The notes under the pieces: generated by a model
The model's input: the letters and a program-made list of their open reading frames with translations, nothing else
The model's database searches: none
What the model was told of the DNA's origin: nothing
Program-made: the position numbers and the translations under genes
NCBI RefSeq assembly: GCF_033110965.1
Contig: NZ_CP137003.1
Span: forward strand, 2,976,001-3,040,000
Reading direction: 5' to 3'
Source: Raineyella sp. LH-20
Lineage (GTDB): Bacteria; Actinomycetota; Actinomycetes; Propionibacteriales; Propionibacteriaceae
Length of the DNA: 64,000 nt
In this document: piece after piece, positions 41,844 through 50,398 of the stretch
Layout of the letters: each line of letters opens with the position of its first letter
How positions within the stretch are numbered: the stretch's first letter is position 1

Positions 41844-42035
41844 GGGGTCCTCCTGGCAGGGCGAGTGCGCTTGTCGGGGCCAGCTTTTCGTGTCCGGGGG
41901 GCGGTCCGCCAGCCGGTCGCGGTGGAGTGCCCCCCTGTGGAACGGCCGAGGTGCCCCGGCCGAAGTTTCCGCGTCGAGTCGGCCGCGGAACCTCCCTGCA
42001 CAGCCTTCCCTCCGGCACCCCCTCCCCTCCCGCAC

Positions 42036-42089
42036 CCCTCACCTCCCGGCACCCCCTCACCTCCCGGCACGCCCTCACCTCCCGGCGCA
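42036..42089. repeat. Three 18-bp pyrimidine-rich tandem repeats
   Basis: CCCTCACCTCCCGGCACC-type units run at 42036-42053, 42054-42071 and 42072-42089, with a decayed copy before them. On the minus strand each reads GGGAGGTGA, resembling a Shine-Dalgarno plus GTG. They lie in the 421-base gap between glpX and satD, which holds no convincing gene. Confidence 0.9.
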
Positions 42090-42124
42090 GCCTCCCTCAC
42101 ACACAAACGCTCAGCTCTTCACCT

Positions 42125-42180
42125 CGCCCGTGCGTTGGTGCTGAATGACAGACACCTCTGCACGGGCGACATGCAGAGGT
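42125..42180 (+). promoter_or_regulatory. Two overlapping, mutually exclusive hairpins before satD
   Basis: Hairpin A: CGCCCGTGC (42125-42133) with GCACGGGCG (42160-42168). Hairpin B: ACCTCTGCA (42154-42162) with TGCAGAGGT (42172-42180). Both have perfect 9-bp arms and share bases 42160-42162 (and the A arm occupies the B loop), so only one can form. It lies about 85 bases upstream of the satD start, as a riboregulator or attenuator would. Confidence 0.45.
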
Positions 42181-42264
42181 CGTCGAATGTGTCTGAGCGG
42201 CGCAGCGGGAGGAGATGCTCGTCGCGACCTTGCCACCTCTCCGTCAAGGCTGGAGACTGAATTC

Positions 42265-43041
42265 ATGGCAATGAAGGATGTGGACTTCAAACGAGTGTTC
42301 GTGGTGACCGCCGACCAACGGCGCAGTCGCCGCGGGCCCGACCGCGTCCCCGAGGCCCTCGACGCGGTGGCGACGGTGCCGGCCGAGCATGTCCTGCTGC
42401 CGTTCGAGCGGACCGCGGGCGACGAGATCCAGGGCCTGCTGGGCAGCGCCGTCGGAGTGGTGGCAGTGGTCCGGCGCCTGGTGCGGCTGCGGGACTGGCG
42501 GATCGGGATCGGTGTCGGCGCGGTCGACCTGCCGCTGGCCACCTCCACCCGCGCCGCCCGTGGCACCGCCTACCTCGCAGCGCGGACCGCCGTCGAGCAG
42601 GCCCGCGGACCGTCGGTGGGGATCGCCCTGCGGGACGGCCGCGCGCAGACCGCTGCCGGGCCGGCGCAGGAGCCTGCGGCGCCGACGGCGGTGGCCGACG
42701 CTGCCGACGCGGCGGTCTGGAGGGCGGAGTCCGCCCTGCTGGTGTGGGGAGCGCTGCTGGTGCGGCGCTCGGCCGAGGGATGGGAGGTGGCCGACCTGCT
42801 CGACGACGGGCTCAGCACCACGGCCGCTGCCCGGACGCTCGGGATCAGTGCCTCGGCCGCCAGCCAGCGGACGACCCGGGCGGCGTACGCCGAGGACCGC
42901 CGGGGTGCCGCACTGGCGATCACACTGCTGGCGGAAGCGGCCGCCCGAGGCGCGGATGTCAGCCCCGTACGGCAGGATGACAGCGTCCCGCCCGAGCACG
43001 GGAGTCCGGCCACGGACGGACGTCAGGAGGAGGCCCGATGA
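42265..43041 (+). CDS. SatD-family protein
   Basis: A 258-residue protein. The N-terminal SatD region shows VVTADQRRSRRGPDRVPEALDAV (11-33), PFERTAGDEIQG (43-54) and RIGIGVGAVDLPLATSTRAARG. A C-terminal helix-turn-helix stretch, LLDDGLSTTAAARTLGISASAASQRTTRA (about 178-206), suggests nucleic-acid binding. SatD proteins are named after a streptococcal acid-tolerance locus, but their biochemistry is unknown. ATG 42265 has GGAGA upstream; the frame stays open to 42145, but that part is a structured leader. Its stop overlaps the membrane-protein start (ATGA). Confidence 0.8.
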   Translation: MAMKDVDFKRVFVVTADQRRSRRGPDRVPEALDAVATVPAEHVLLPFERTAGDEIQGLLGSAVGVVAVVRRLVRLRDWRIGIGVGAVDLPLATSTRAARGTAYLAARTAVEQARGPSVGIALRDGRAQTAAGPAQEPAAPTAVADAADAAVWRAESALLVWGALLVRRSAEGWEVADLLDDGLSTTAAARTLGISASAASQRTTRAAYAEDRRGAALAITLLAEAAARGADVSPVRQDDSVPPEHGSPATDGRQEEAR

Positions 43042-43577
43042 TCCCGATCATCCACGCGCTGCTCGAGACGGCCGTCATGGTGGCCGGCGCGCTGCTGGCC
43101 GTCGGCATCGGCGGGCCGATCGTGACAGCGGTCTTCCGCCACGTGGACCGGGCCGAAGGGGTGACACCCCCGACACTCGGGTCGGGTGCCGATCCTGCGA
43201 AACGTACGGATGCCGCCGCCGTCAGCACCGGCACCGAGGACGCCGGCGCCACTGGCACCACCAGGACCACCGAGGCCACCGGGACGAGGGAGGCCGAGGC
43301 GGTGCCCGAAACACAGAGTCTGCAGGGAGCCGCCCGGGTGCTGCGCGGAGGCCGGTGGATCGGGCGGCTGGAGCGGCTGACCATCTTCGTCAGCCTGGTC
43401 GCCGGCTACCCGAACGGGGCGGCGGTCGCGGTAGCGGTGAAGGCCCTCGCCCGCTACCCGGAACTGAAGTCGACCACCAGCGCGGCGGCCGAGCGGTTCA
43501 TCATCGGCACCTTCGTCTCGGTGCTCTGGGCGGCCGGCTGTGCGGCACTGGCAAGCTGGATCGTGACGCTCTTCTGA
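43038..43577 (+). CDS. Membrane partner of SatD
   Basis: A 179-residue protein with an N-terminal membrane helix (about 8-30), a disordered Thr/Ala/Glu/Gly-rich linker (about 42-90), and a C-terminal part with two hydrophobic stretches (about 110-130 and 155-178) around YPNGAAVAVAVKALARYPELK. It is coupled to satD by a 4-base overlap, as membrane proteins beside satD are in other actinobacteria. The pair presumably acts together. The 239 bases to the next gene hold no clear structure. Confidence 0.75.
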   Translation: MIPIIHALLETAVMVAGALLAVGIGGPIVTAVFRHVDRAEGVTPPTLGSGADPAKRTDAAAVSTGTEDAGATGTTRTTEATGTREAEAVPETQSLQGAARVLRGGRWIGRLERLTIFVSLVAGYPNGAAVAVAVKALARYPELKSTTSAAAERFIIGTFVSVLWAAGCAALASWIVTLF

Positions 43578-43816
43578 CGGGCCGCGACCCGTTCCCGGGC
43601 CTCCGACTCCCTGCCGAGCTGCCCCGGCACCCTGCCGAGGGGTTGCATTGTCCGGGTGAGGACGGGGCGTGGCAGCACCTCCACCCCCGCCGTTCCGCCA
43701 TTCGGCACAGATCGGTGTGTCAGAAGTCCGTCGACGCCCCGCCGGGCCTCTCCTGGTGCGGACCCGCGGGGGGCCCGCAGCGACGCTCGGGGACCGCCGG
43801 TTGCTAGGGTCGGCGT

Positions 43817-45343
43817 ATGCGCTTGGGCATCGATTTGGGCACCACTCGCACGACTGTCGCGAGTGTCGATCGGGGCAACTATCCGGTGGTGAGCTTCCTC
43901 GATTCCGCCGGGGACTCGCACGAGTTCTTTCCGTCCGTCGTCGCCCTCGTCGGCGACCGGTTCTGCTACGGCTTCGAGGCCCTGACCGCCGCGGGACAGG
44001 GCGCGCCGCTGCTGCGGTCGTTCAAGCGGGCGCTCGGCGCGGGGGACGTGAACGCCGATTCGACCGTCCTGATCGGGGACCGGGAGGTCCCCCTGCTGGA
44101 CGTGCTGACCGGCTTCCTGGTCGCCACCCGCGAGGCCCTGGCGTCGGCGTCGAGCATCAGCGACACGTACGAGCCGTCGACCGCCGAAGCGACCGTGGTC
44201 GCCGTCCCCGCCCACGCGCACGGTGCCCAGCGTTTCCTCACCCTGGAGGCGTTCCGGCGCGCCGGGTTCGCGGTGACCGCGATGATCAACGAGCCGTCCG
44301 CCGCCGGATTCGAGTACACCCATCGGCAGGGACGGACGCTCAACTCCAAGCGGACCCGGGTGATCGTCTACGACCTCGGCGGCGGCACCTTCGACGCGTC
44401 GCTGGTCAACGTCGACGGCGTCGACCACGAGATCATCGGCTCGCTCGGCCTGAACATGCTCGGCGGGGACGACTTCGACGCGGTACTGGCCGACTGCGCC
44501 CTGGACGAGGCGGGCCTCGACCTGGACGACCTCGACCTGCCGACGTACGTACGCCTCCTCGACGACTGCCGTGACGCGAAGGAACACCTGTCGCCCCAGT
44601 CGCGCCGCATCCCGGTCGAGGTGGACGCCCGGCCGGTCACCGTCCAGGTCGACAACTACTACACCCGCGCCACCCCGCTGGTGGAGGCGTCGATCGCGGC
44701 GATGGCCCCGTTGGTGGAGGACCTCGAGGGTGACGCCGCACTGGCCGCCGACATCGCCGGCATCTACCTGGTCGGCGGGGCCTCCGGCCTGCCGCTGGTG
44801 CCGCGGCTACTGAAGGACAGGTTCGGCCGGCGCGTGCACCGTTCGCCCTATCCGGCGGCCTCCACCGCGATCGGTCTGGCGATCGCCGCCGACGCCGAGG
44901 CCGGCTACTCGCTCGCCGATCGGCTGTCCCGCTGGTTCGGCGTCTTCCGGGAGGGCGACGCCGGGTCGACCGTCAGCTTCGACCCGATCCTCGGCCGCGA
45001 CCAGCCGCTGCCCGACCACGGCGAACTGGTGATCACCCGCCGCTACCGTGCCGCGCACAACGTCGGGTGGTACCGCTTCGTCGAGTACACCGAGGTCGAC
45101 CCCTCCGGCGAGCCGCGCGGCGACATCGCCCCGTTCGCCCAGATCGTCTTCCCGTTCGACGCCGCGCTGCAGCGCGACGGCATCGACGTGGAATCCGTCC
45201 CGGTGCAGCGCGGGCAGGGCCCGATGATCGAGGAGCGCTACGCCATCGACGCCAACGGCATCGTCCAGGTCCGGATCACCGACCTGACCACCGGCTACAC
45301 CCGCACCCATGCGATGAGTCGGCCGCTGGCCGAGGCCGCCTGA
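43817..45343 (+). CDS. Lone Hsp70-like ATPase
   Basis: A 508-residue protein with an actin-like Hsp70 nucleotide-binding domain (1-380). It shows phosphate-1 GIDLGTTRTTVASVD (4-18), the phosphate-2 type block VIVYDLGGGTFDASLV (near 182-197) and the adenosine-type block GIYLVGGASGLPLVPRLL (near 314-331). The last 130 residues form a short beta-type region, well below the DnaK substrate-binding domain plus lid. There is no grpE, dnaJ or clpB nearby. Such actinobacterial Hsp70 relatives are of unknown role. GGTCGGCGT precedes the ATG; no strong ribosome-binding site. Confidence 0.85.
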   Translation: MRLGIDLGTTRTTVASVDRGNYPVVSFLDSAGDSHEFFPSVVALVGDRFCYGFEALTAAGQGAPLLRSFKRALGAGDVNADSTVLIGDREVPLLDVLTGFLVATREALASASSISDTYEPSTAEATVVAVPAHAHGAQRFLTLEAFRRAGFAVTAMINEPSAAGFEYTHRQGRTLNSKRTRVIVYDLGGGTFDASLVNVDGVDHEIIGSLGLNMLGGDDFDAVLADCALDEAGLDLDDLDLPTYVRLLDDCRDAKEHLSPQSRRIPVEVDARPVTVQVDNYYTRATPLVEASIAAMAPLVEDLEGDAALAADIAGIYLVGGASGLPLVPRLLKDRFGRRVHRSPYPAASTAIGLAIAADAEAGYSLADRLSRWFGVFREGDAGSTVSFDPILGRDQPLPDHGELVITRRYRAAHNVGWYRFVEYTEVDPSGEPRGDIAPFAQIVFPFDAALQRDGIDVESVPVQRGQGPMIEERYAIDANGIVQVRITDLTTGYTRTHAMSRPLAEAA

Positions 45344-45367
45344 CAGTCCCGGCCGCCTGACAGTCCC
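45334..45367. repeat. Two 17-bp tandem copies carrying the Hsp70-like stop codon
   Basis: GGCCGCCTGACAGTCCC occurs at 45334-45350 and 45351-45367, so TGA is present at 45341 and again at 45358. Confidence 0.92.
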
Positions 45368-45394
45368 GGCAGCCGGCCGATGCCGCCCGGGACT
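45362..45394. terminator. Hairpin between convergent Hsp70-like and Rieske genes
   Basis: AGTCCCGG (45362-45369) pairs with CCGGGACT (45387-45394). It sits between convergent stops. Confidence 0.5.
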
Positions 45395-45873
45395 CACGCC
45401 GACGGCGACCCCGAGCCGGACGGTGTGGCCGCGGTGGAGGGCGACCACGGCGCCGTCGGGGTGGTCAGGGCCGGGGTGTGCACCGACAGCCTGTTCCCGC
45501 TCACCGTCACCGGGTACTCGGCCAGCGCCCGGATCGTCGGTCCGTGGGTCGGGTGACCGTCGACGATCGAGTAGCGGCTGCCGTGGCAGTCGCACTGGAT
45601 CTCGTTGTCCTTCACCCGGGCCACCTGGCAGCCGGCGTGGGCACAGATGTTGGTGAAGGCGTGGAACTGTCCAGCGGTGGGCTGGGTGATCACGTACTTT
45701 CCCTGGGTGAGGACGATGCCGCCGCCCACCGGGATGTCCTTGGTGGGGATGTTCTCTCCGGTCTGCTGACCGGAGCTGGTACAGCCGCTGAGGAGTGACG
45801 GGCCCGCGACCGCGGCGACGGCCAGGCCTGTGACGCTGAGGACAGTGCGTCGGGTGAAGGTGGACACGGCCAT
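45394..45873 (-). CDS. Secreted Rieske [2Fe-2S] lipoprotein
   Basis: A 159-residue exported electron-transfer protein. The Tat-type signal FTRRTVLSVTG (6-16) runs into a lipobox-like LLSGC with Cys31. The cluster ligands are Cys77/His79 and Cys94/His97 (NICAHAGC and CDCHGSRY), with Cys82 and Cys96 placed for the stabilising disulfide. It ends in a Pro/Thr/Ser tail. Folding with cofactor before export fits the Tat signal. No partner oxidase is adjacent. Function is inferred only as electron transfer at the outer membrane face. Confidence 0.92.
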   Translation of the reverse strand: MAVSTFTRRTVLSVTGLAVAAVAGPSLLSGCTSSGQQTGENIPTKDIPVGGGIVLTQGKYVITQPTAGQFHAFTNICAHAGCQVARVKDNEIQCDCHGSRYSIVDGHPTHGPTIRALAEYPVTVSGNRLSVHTPALTTPTAPWSPSTAATPSGSGSPSA

Positions 45874-45968
45874 GTCGAGCTCCTGGAAGGGATCAGAAAC
45901 CCCGGGGCATCGGTCCCGGTCTCGGACGACAACCTTTGATCAATGCTAGGACCAGCGAGAATGAACGT

Positions 45969-46604
45969 GTGAGAACTCACAGCATCATCTGGGACATGGG
46001 CGGCACCCTCATCGACACCTACCCGTCGGTGGACCGTACGTTGGCCGCGGTCGTCACCGCGCACGGGCTTGCCCTGGGCGAGGCCGAGGTGGCCCGGATG
46101 ACCCGGCGGGCCATCGCGTCGGCGATCGACGAGCTGTCCGTACGCTTCGCCGTGCCGCATCAGGAGTTCGACGCGGCGTACGGCGCCCTGAAGCGGTCCT
46201 GGGCGGTCACTCCCCCGCCGGTGATGGCCGGGGCACGGGAGGTCATCGCGCACGTCCGCAGCATCGGCGGCCGCAACATCGTCGTCACCAATCGCGACCG
46301 GACCAGTGCGACCGACCTGCTCGTCGCGACGGGACTGGAGATGGATGACCTGATCTGCCCCGGCGACGGGTTCCCGCGCAAGCCCGATCCGGGCATGTAC
46401 CGGGCGGTGCTGGAGCGCCATCACCTCGACCCGACCGACTGCCTGGCCGTGGGCGACCGGGCGATCGACGCGGTCGCCTCGGAACAGGTGGGGATCCGGT
46501 GCGTCATCCTGGAGACCCCCGGGATCCCGGTGCTGGGCGAGGGCGAGCGGATCACCGACCTGCGCCGGTTGATCGATCAGTTGGCCGAGAAGCCGTCGAC
46601 GTAG
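45969..46604 (+). CDS. HAD-superfamily hydrolase with altered motif I
   Basis: A 211-residue HAD protein. Motif I is DMGGTLIDT with nucleophile Asp9; the usual second Asp (DxD) is Gly11. Motif II is VVTNRDRTSA, the Lys motif lies in FPRKPDPGMYRAVL, and motif IV is AVGDRAIDAVASEQVGI. The cap lies between about 20 and 85. Loss of the general-acid Asp is seen in some HAD enzymes and may change the chemistry or weaken phosphatase activity. GTG at 45969 is the likely start. It is divergent from the Rieske gene and overlaps ychJ by 28 bases at its 3' end. Confidence 0.85.
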   Translation: MRTHSIIWDMGGTLIDTYPSVDRTLAAVVTAHGLALGEAEVARMTRRAIASAIDELSVRFAVPHQEFDAAYGALKRSWAVTPPPVMAGAREVIAHVRSIGGRNIVVTNRDRTSATDLLVATGLEMDDLICPGDGFPRKPDPGMYRAVLERHHLDPTDCLAVGDRAIDAVASEQVGIRCVILETPGIPVLGEGERITDLRRLIDQLAEKPST

Positions 46605-46993
46605 CGCCAGACGCCGTCGACGCGCTCGAAACGGCTGCGCTCGCGCAGGGTGCCGCGCTCGACACCGAGCCGGTAGTGAGCGGCGAAGGTCACCCAGCCC
46701 TCGGCGTCCTCCGCACCGCCGTCGACGACCTCGAGGATCTCGAGGCGGCGCCAGGTCAGCCCCGGCTCCGGAGCCAGGTCGTCCGGTCTGGTCCGCGGGT
46801 CCCAGGTGTCCGCCACGTAGTCGAGGTCGCTGCGGGCGTACGCACTGTAGCGGGCCCGCATCAGTGCCTCGGCCGTCTCGGCCGGGCGGGTGCCGTCATG
46901 GCGTGGGCCGCAACACTCCGCGTACCTACGCCCGCTCTGGCAGGGGCAGAAGTCGGTGGGCACGTGCTCTCTTCCTGGACGGTGCTGGGTCAT
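46577..46993 (-). CDS. YchJ/UPF0225-family protein with SEC-C zinc motif
   Basis: A 138-residue protein. The N-terminal zinc motif is CPCQSGRRYAECC (Cys16, 18, 27, 28), SEC-C-like. The body matches UPF0225 (AEALMRARYSAYARSDLDYVADTWDP, LEILEVVDGGAEDAEGWVTFAAHY, ERSRFERVDGVWRYVDG). Function is unknown. The ATG at 46993 is the last of four ATGACCCAGCA starts produced by 17-bp tandem repeats. An internal GTG (codon 11) just before the Cys motif is another possible start. Confidence 0.88.
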   Translation of the reverse strand: MTQHRPGREHVPTDFCPCQSGRRYAECCGPRHDGTRPAETAEALMRARYSAYARSDLDYVADTWDPRTRPDDLAPEPGLTWRRLEILEVVDGGAEDAEGWVTFAAHYRLGVERGTLRERSRFERVDGVWRYVDGFSAN

Positions 46994-47047
46994 GCAGGCT
47001 GCTGGGTCATGCAGGGTGCTGGGTCATGCAGGCTGCTGGGTCATGGA
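46984..47047. repeat. Four 17-bp tandem repeats, each with a start codon (mini-ORF chain)
   Basis: GCTGGGTCATGCAGGCT-type units begin at 46984, 47001, 47018 and 47035. On the minus strand they give three ORFs, MTQQPA, MTQHPA and MTQQPA (47024-47044, 47007-47027, 46990-47010). Each stop overlaps the next ATG in ATGA, and the chain ends at the ychJ start. Confidence 0.92.
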
Positions 47048-47091
47048 CACCCCTGGCGGCACCGGACCGGCCGGTGCCGCCAGGGGTGTCC
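47045..47091 (-). terminator. 21-bp perfect hairpin after tpx
   Basis: A perfect 21-bp inverted repeat (47045-47065 with 47071-47091) with loop ACCGG begins nine bases after the tpx stop. It is a very stable terminator, yet it directly abuts the mini-ORFs before ychJ, so it may also control read-through. Confidence 0.85.
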
Positions 47092-47099
47092 GGGAGGGG

Positions 47100-47597
47100 T
47101 CAGGCCAGCGCGGCGAGCGCGGCGTCGTAGTCCGGCTCGGTGCGGATCTCCGGGACGAGCTGGGAGTGCAGCACGGTGCCGTCGGCGTCGAGGATGACGA
47201 CCGAGCGGGCCAGCAGTCCGCGCATCCCGCTGTCGGCGAGCTCGACGCCGTAGGCGGTGCCGAAGTCGGTGCGGAAGGACGAGCCGGTCACCACGTTGTC
47301 GAGGCCCTCGGCGCCGCAGAACCGGGCCGCCGCGAACGGCAGGTCGGCCGACGCGCAGATCACGACCGTGTTGTCCAGGCCGGCGGCCAGTTCGTTGAAC
47401 CTGCGCACCGAGGTGGCGCAGACCGGGGTGTCGATGCTCGGGAAGATGTTGAGGATGACCCGCTTGCCGGCGTAGTCCTCGGACGTGAGGCCGGACAGGT
47501 CGCGCCCGGTGAGGGTCGCGACCGGCGCCTTGGTCCCGACGACAGGGAGCTCGCCCACGGTGTGGATGGGGGTCCCGTTGAGTGCAGTGGTTGCCAT
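47100..47597 (-). CDS. tpx: Thiol peroxidase
   Basis: A 165-residue atypical 2-Cys peroxiredoxin. Peroxidatic Cys60 lies in [10 protein letters not shown] and resolving Cys94 in ARFCGAEGL, the spacing of Escherichia coli Tpx (61 and 95). The N-terminal [18 protein letters not shown] is also typical. It reduces hydroperoxides using thioredoxin. Length is normal. It is a single gene with a strong terminator behind it. Confidence 0.96.
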   Translation of the reverse strand: MATTALNGTPIHTVGELPVVGTKAPVATLTGRDLSGLTSEDYAGKRVILNIFPSIDTPVCATSVRRFNELAAGLDNTVVICASADLPFAAARFCGAEGLDNVVTGSSFRTDFGTAYGVELADSGMRGLLARSVVILDADGTVLHSQLVPEIRTEPDYDAALAALA

Positions 47598-47683
47598 GTG
47601 ATCTGGCCTATCACGGGTCGGGCGGCGCGCGCCAGCACCCCGTGCTGCCCCGTCGGCACGGGGTGCGGTGGGCCGGGTGTGGA

Positions 47684-48214
47684 TCAGACCGCCGGTGGAG
47701 GGGCCGTCACGGTGGCCCCCGGATCGAGGTCGGCCAGCGCCATGCCCCACTCGTGGGCGCGCTGCAGCTCGCCGTCGGCCAGCCCGGTGGTGCGTGGATC
47801 CACCTGGAACGACTCCCCCGTCTTCGCCCCGTGGAAGCCGTTCGACTTCAGGGCGCGCGCGGCATCCCGGGCCGCGCTGGGCAGGAACGCGCCGGTGGTC
47901 CGGGTGTCGAAGGTCCGCACCAGCAACGCACGCCGCGGCGTAACCATGTCGATCCACTCGTGGATGCCGATCGCCGGGGAGGCCGGTGCCCCCTCGGCGA
48001 CAGCCTTGGCCCGGGTCGCGGCGGTCGTCATCGCCATGTTGTGGGTCGGGGAACCGACGAGCAGCAGGGTCACATCGTCGGGGATCTCCCGCGGGGCGCT
48101 TTCGACCGGGTAGAGCGCGACGTGATGGCCCCGCTTGGTGAGCCCGGCCCCGATGGCCTCGGCGATGTGTCTGGTGTTGCCGAAACTCGACTCGCACACG
48201 ATCAGTACGCCCAC
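47684..48214 (-). CDS. Flavodoxin-family protein
   Basis: A 176-residue protein with the FMN phosphate loop [19 protein letters not shown] (6-24) and the later [14 protein letters not shown] loop (near 50-63) that packs on the isoalloxazine. The C-terminal half ([35 protein letters not shown]) is typical of short actinobacterial flavodoxins. It is an electron carrier or quinone/flavin reductase of unknown partner. The start is GTG with GAGGGAGGG upstream. Confidence 0.88.
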   Translation of the reverse strand: MGVLIVCESSFGNTRHIAEAIGAGLTKRGHHVALYPVESAPREIPDDVTLLLVGSPTHNMAMTTAATRAKAVAEGAPASPAIGIHEWIDMVTPRRALLVRTFDTRTTGAFLPSAARDAARALKSNGFHGAKTGESFQVDPRTTGLADGELQRAHEWGMALADLDPGATVTAPPPAV

Positions 48215-48370
48215 CGGTGCCCTCCCTCGGCCGGTCCACAGGATGATTGTCCAGTATCGCTGATCCCGCCCGGTCGTGACAGTCGGGGTGACGGATCGCC
48301 GCGAGGACGCCCCGGACAGCGACGTGCACCGGCGGGAGGACCGTCGGTGCACGTCGCTGTGATGAGGATC

Positions 48371-48402
48371 AGCTGTGGTGAGGGTCAGCTGTGGTGAGGG
48401 TC
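48371..48402. repeat. Two 16-bp tandem copies at the ilvD stop codon
   Basis: AGCTGTGGTGAGGGTC occurs at 48371-48386 and 48387-48402. The ilvD stop (48401-48403) overlaps the edge of the second copy and is mirrored in the first, with a decayed third copy before them. Confidence 0.88.
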
Positions 48403-50245
48403 AGTCGAGCGGCCGGCGAGCGGCGCCCTTGTCCGCCGACTGCGCCAGGGAGGCGAAGATCTTCAGCGCCTGGGACACCTCGCGCTGACGGTTCGCCGGC
48501 TTCCAGCCCTGCTCGTCGCGGACGGCACGCCGAGCGGCCAGCTCCTCGTCGGCCAGCCGGACGTTGATCGTACGGTCCGGGATGGAGATCTCGATGATGT
48601 CGCCGTCCTCGATCAGGCCGATGGCGCCACCGGACGCGGCCTCCGGAGAGATGTGGCCGAGCGAGAGGCCCGAGGAGCCTCCGGAGAACCGGCCGTCGGT
48701 GATCAGCGCGCACTGCGGACCGAGGCCGATGCCCTTCAGGTACGAGGTCGGGTAGAGCATCTCCTGCATCCCGGGGCCACCCTTCGGGCCCTCGTAGCGG
48801 ACGACCACGACGTCGCCGGCCTCGATCCGCCCGCCGAGGATCGCCTCGACCGCCTCCTCCTGGGACTCGGCGACCTTCGCCGGGCCGGAGAAGACCCACT
48901 GATCCTCGGGCACACCGGCGGTCTTCACCACACAGCCGTCCTCGGCGATGTTGCCCTTGAGGATGGCCAGCCCGCCGTCGGTGGTGTACGCGTGTTCGAC
49001 CGAGCGGATGCAGCCGTGTTCGGCGTCGGTGTCCAGCGTCTTCCACCGGGTGGTGGAGGAGAACGGCTCGGTGGTGCGGACGCCGCCCGGAGCGGCGTGG
49101 AAGAGCTCGACCGCCTCGTCGGTGGCCGTGCCACTGCGGATGTCCCAGGCGTCCAGCCAGCTGGTCAGGTCCGGGCTGTGCACCGCGTGGACGGAGGTGT
49201 CGAGCATTCCGGCCCGGGCGAACTCACCCATGATGGCGGGGATGCCGCCGGCCCGGTGGACGTCCTCCATGTAGTAGTTGTGGGTGTTCGGGGCCACCTT
49301 GCAGATGCACGGCGTCTGCCGCGACAGGGCGTCGATGTCGTCCTGGTCGAAGTCCACGCCGGCCTGCTGGGCGGCGGCGAGCAGATGCAGGATCGTGTTC
49401 GTCGACCCGCCCATGCCGATGTCGAGGGTCATCGCGTTGGCGAAGGCCTCCTTGGTGACGATGCTGCGCGGCAGCACCGACGCGTCCCCGTCGCGGTAGT
49501 AGCGGTTCGCCAGGTCGACGGCCAGCGCGCCGGCGCGCTCGAAGAGGCCCTTGCGCGCGGCGGCGGTGGCCAGTGTCGAGCCGTTGCCCGGCAGCGACAG
49601 CCCGATCACCTCGGTGAGGCAGTTCATCGAGTTCGCGGTGAACATGCCGGAGCAGGAGCCGCAGGTCGGGCAGGCGGACTCCTCGATCCGGCCGATCTCG
49701 TCGTCGGTGACGCCCGGGTCGACCGCCGAGGTCATCGCGTCGATCAGATCGAGGCGGGTCTCCGCGGTGCCGTCGGCGTGGATGACGGCCTTGCCGGCCT
49801 CCATCGGGCCGCCCGAGACGAAGACGGTCGGGATGTTGAGCCGCAGCGCGGCGAGCAGCATGCCGGGGGTGATCTTGTCGCAGTTGGAGATGCAGACCAG
49901 GGCGTCCGCCTTGTGCGCGTTCACCATGAACTCGACCGAGTCGGCGATCAGCTCCCGGCTCGGCAGGCTGTAGAGCATCCCGTCGTGGCCCATCGCGATG
50001 CCGTCGTCGACCGCGATGGTGTTGAACTCCCGCCCGATGCCACCGGCCTCCTTGATCGCCTCGGCGACGAGGCTGCCCATGTCCTTGAGGTGGACATGAC
50101 CCGGCACGAACTGCGTGAACGAGTTCGCGATCGCGATGATCGGCTTGCCGAAATCGTCGTTGGTGAGGCCGGTGGCGCGCCACAGCGCGCGGGCGCCCGC
50201 CATGTTGCGACCGTGGGTCGTGGTGCGGGAGCGCAGTTCGGGCAT
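48401..50245 (-). CDS. ilvD: Dihydroxy-acid dehydratase
   Basis: A 614-residue enzyme converting 2,3-dihydroxy-3-methyl acids to 2-oxo acids in valine, isoleucine and leucine synthesis. Fe-S and active-site Cys are visible: Cys122 in NCDKITPGM and Cys195 in [11 protein letters not shown] (Cys192, 195, 198). [17 protein letters not shown] and the C-terminal [12 protein letters not shown] and [23 protein letters not shown] blocks are complete. Length and start match the family. It is a single gene; no other ilv gene is in the window. Confidence 0.97.
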   Translation of the reverse strand: MPELRSRTTTHGRNMAGARALWRATGLTNDDFGKPIIAIANSFTQFVPGHVHLKDMGSLVAEAIKEAGGIGREFNTIAVDDGIAMGHDGMLYSLPSRELIADSVEFMVNAHKADALVCISNCDKITPGMLLAALRLNIPTVFVSGGPMEAGKAVIHADGTAETRLDLIDAMTSAVDPGVTDDEIGRIEESACPTCGSCSGMFTANSMNCLTEVIGLSLPGNGSTLATAAARKGLFERAGALAVDLANRYYRDGDASVLPRSIVTKEAFANAMTLDIGMGGSTNTILHLLAAAQQAGVDFDQDDIDALSRQTPCICKVAPNTHNYYMEDVHRAGGIPAIMGEFARAGMLDTSVHAVHSPDLTSWLDAWDIRSGTATDEAVELFHAAPGGVRTTEPFSSTTRWKTLDTDAEHGCIRSVEHAYTTDGGLAILKGNIAEDGCVVKTAGVPEDQWVFSGPAKVAESQEEAVEAILGGRIEAGDVVVVRYEGPKGGPGMQEMLYPTSYLKGIGLGPQCALITDGRFSGGSSGLSLGHISPEAASGGAIGLIEDGDIIEISIPDRTINVRLADEELAARRAVRDEQGWKPANRQREVSQALKIFASLAQSADKGAARRPLD

Positions 50246-50398
50246 GGGTTCCTCCGTGGGGCGTGGGACCTCCCCAGACTAGGCGTACGGGCCAGCCCCG
50301 CGTGGCGTACGCCACGAAGTGATCGGCACGGTGAGGGAGATCCGGCGGCACCGGTCCTGACCCGACCGGGTCGGTGCGCCCGGGTCAGTGTGACGGTG

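Noticed and set aside
42145-42264. Earlier ATG for satD at 42145
   Set aside because: The frame is open, but this part holds the overlapping hairpins, and family members begin near the residues encoded at 42265.
46984-47047. CRISPR-like repeat array
   Set aside because: The units are contiguous 17-mers with no spacers, and no cas genes are near. The same holds for the other tandem repeats.
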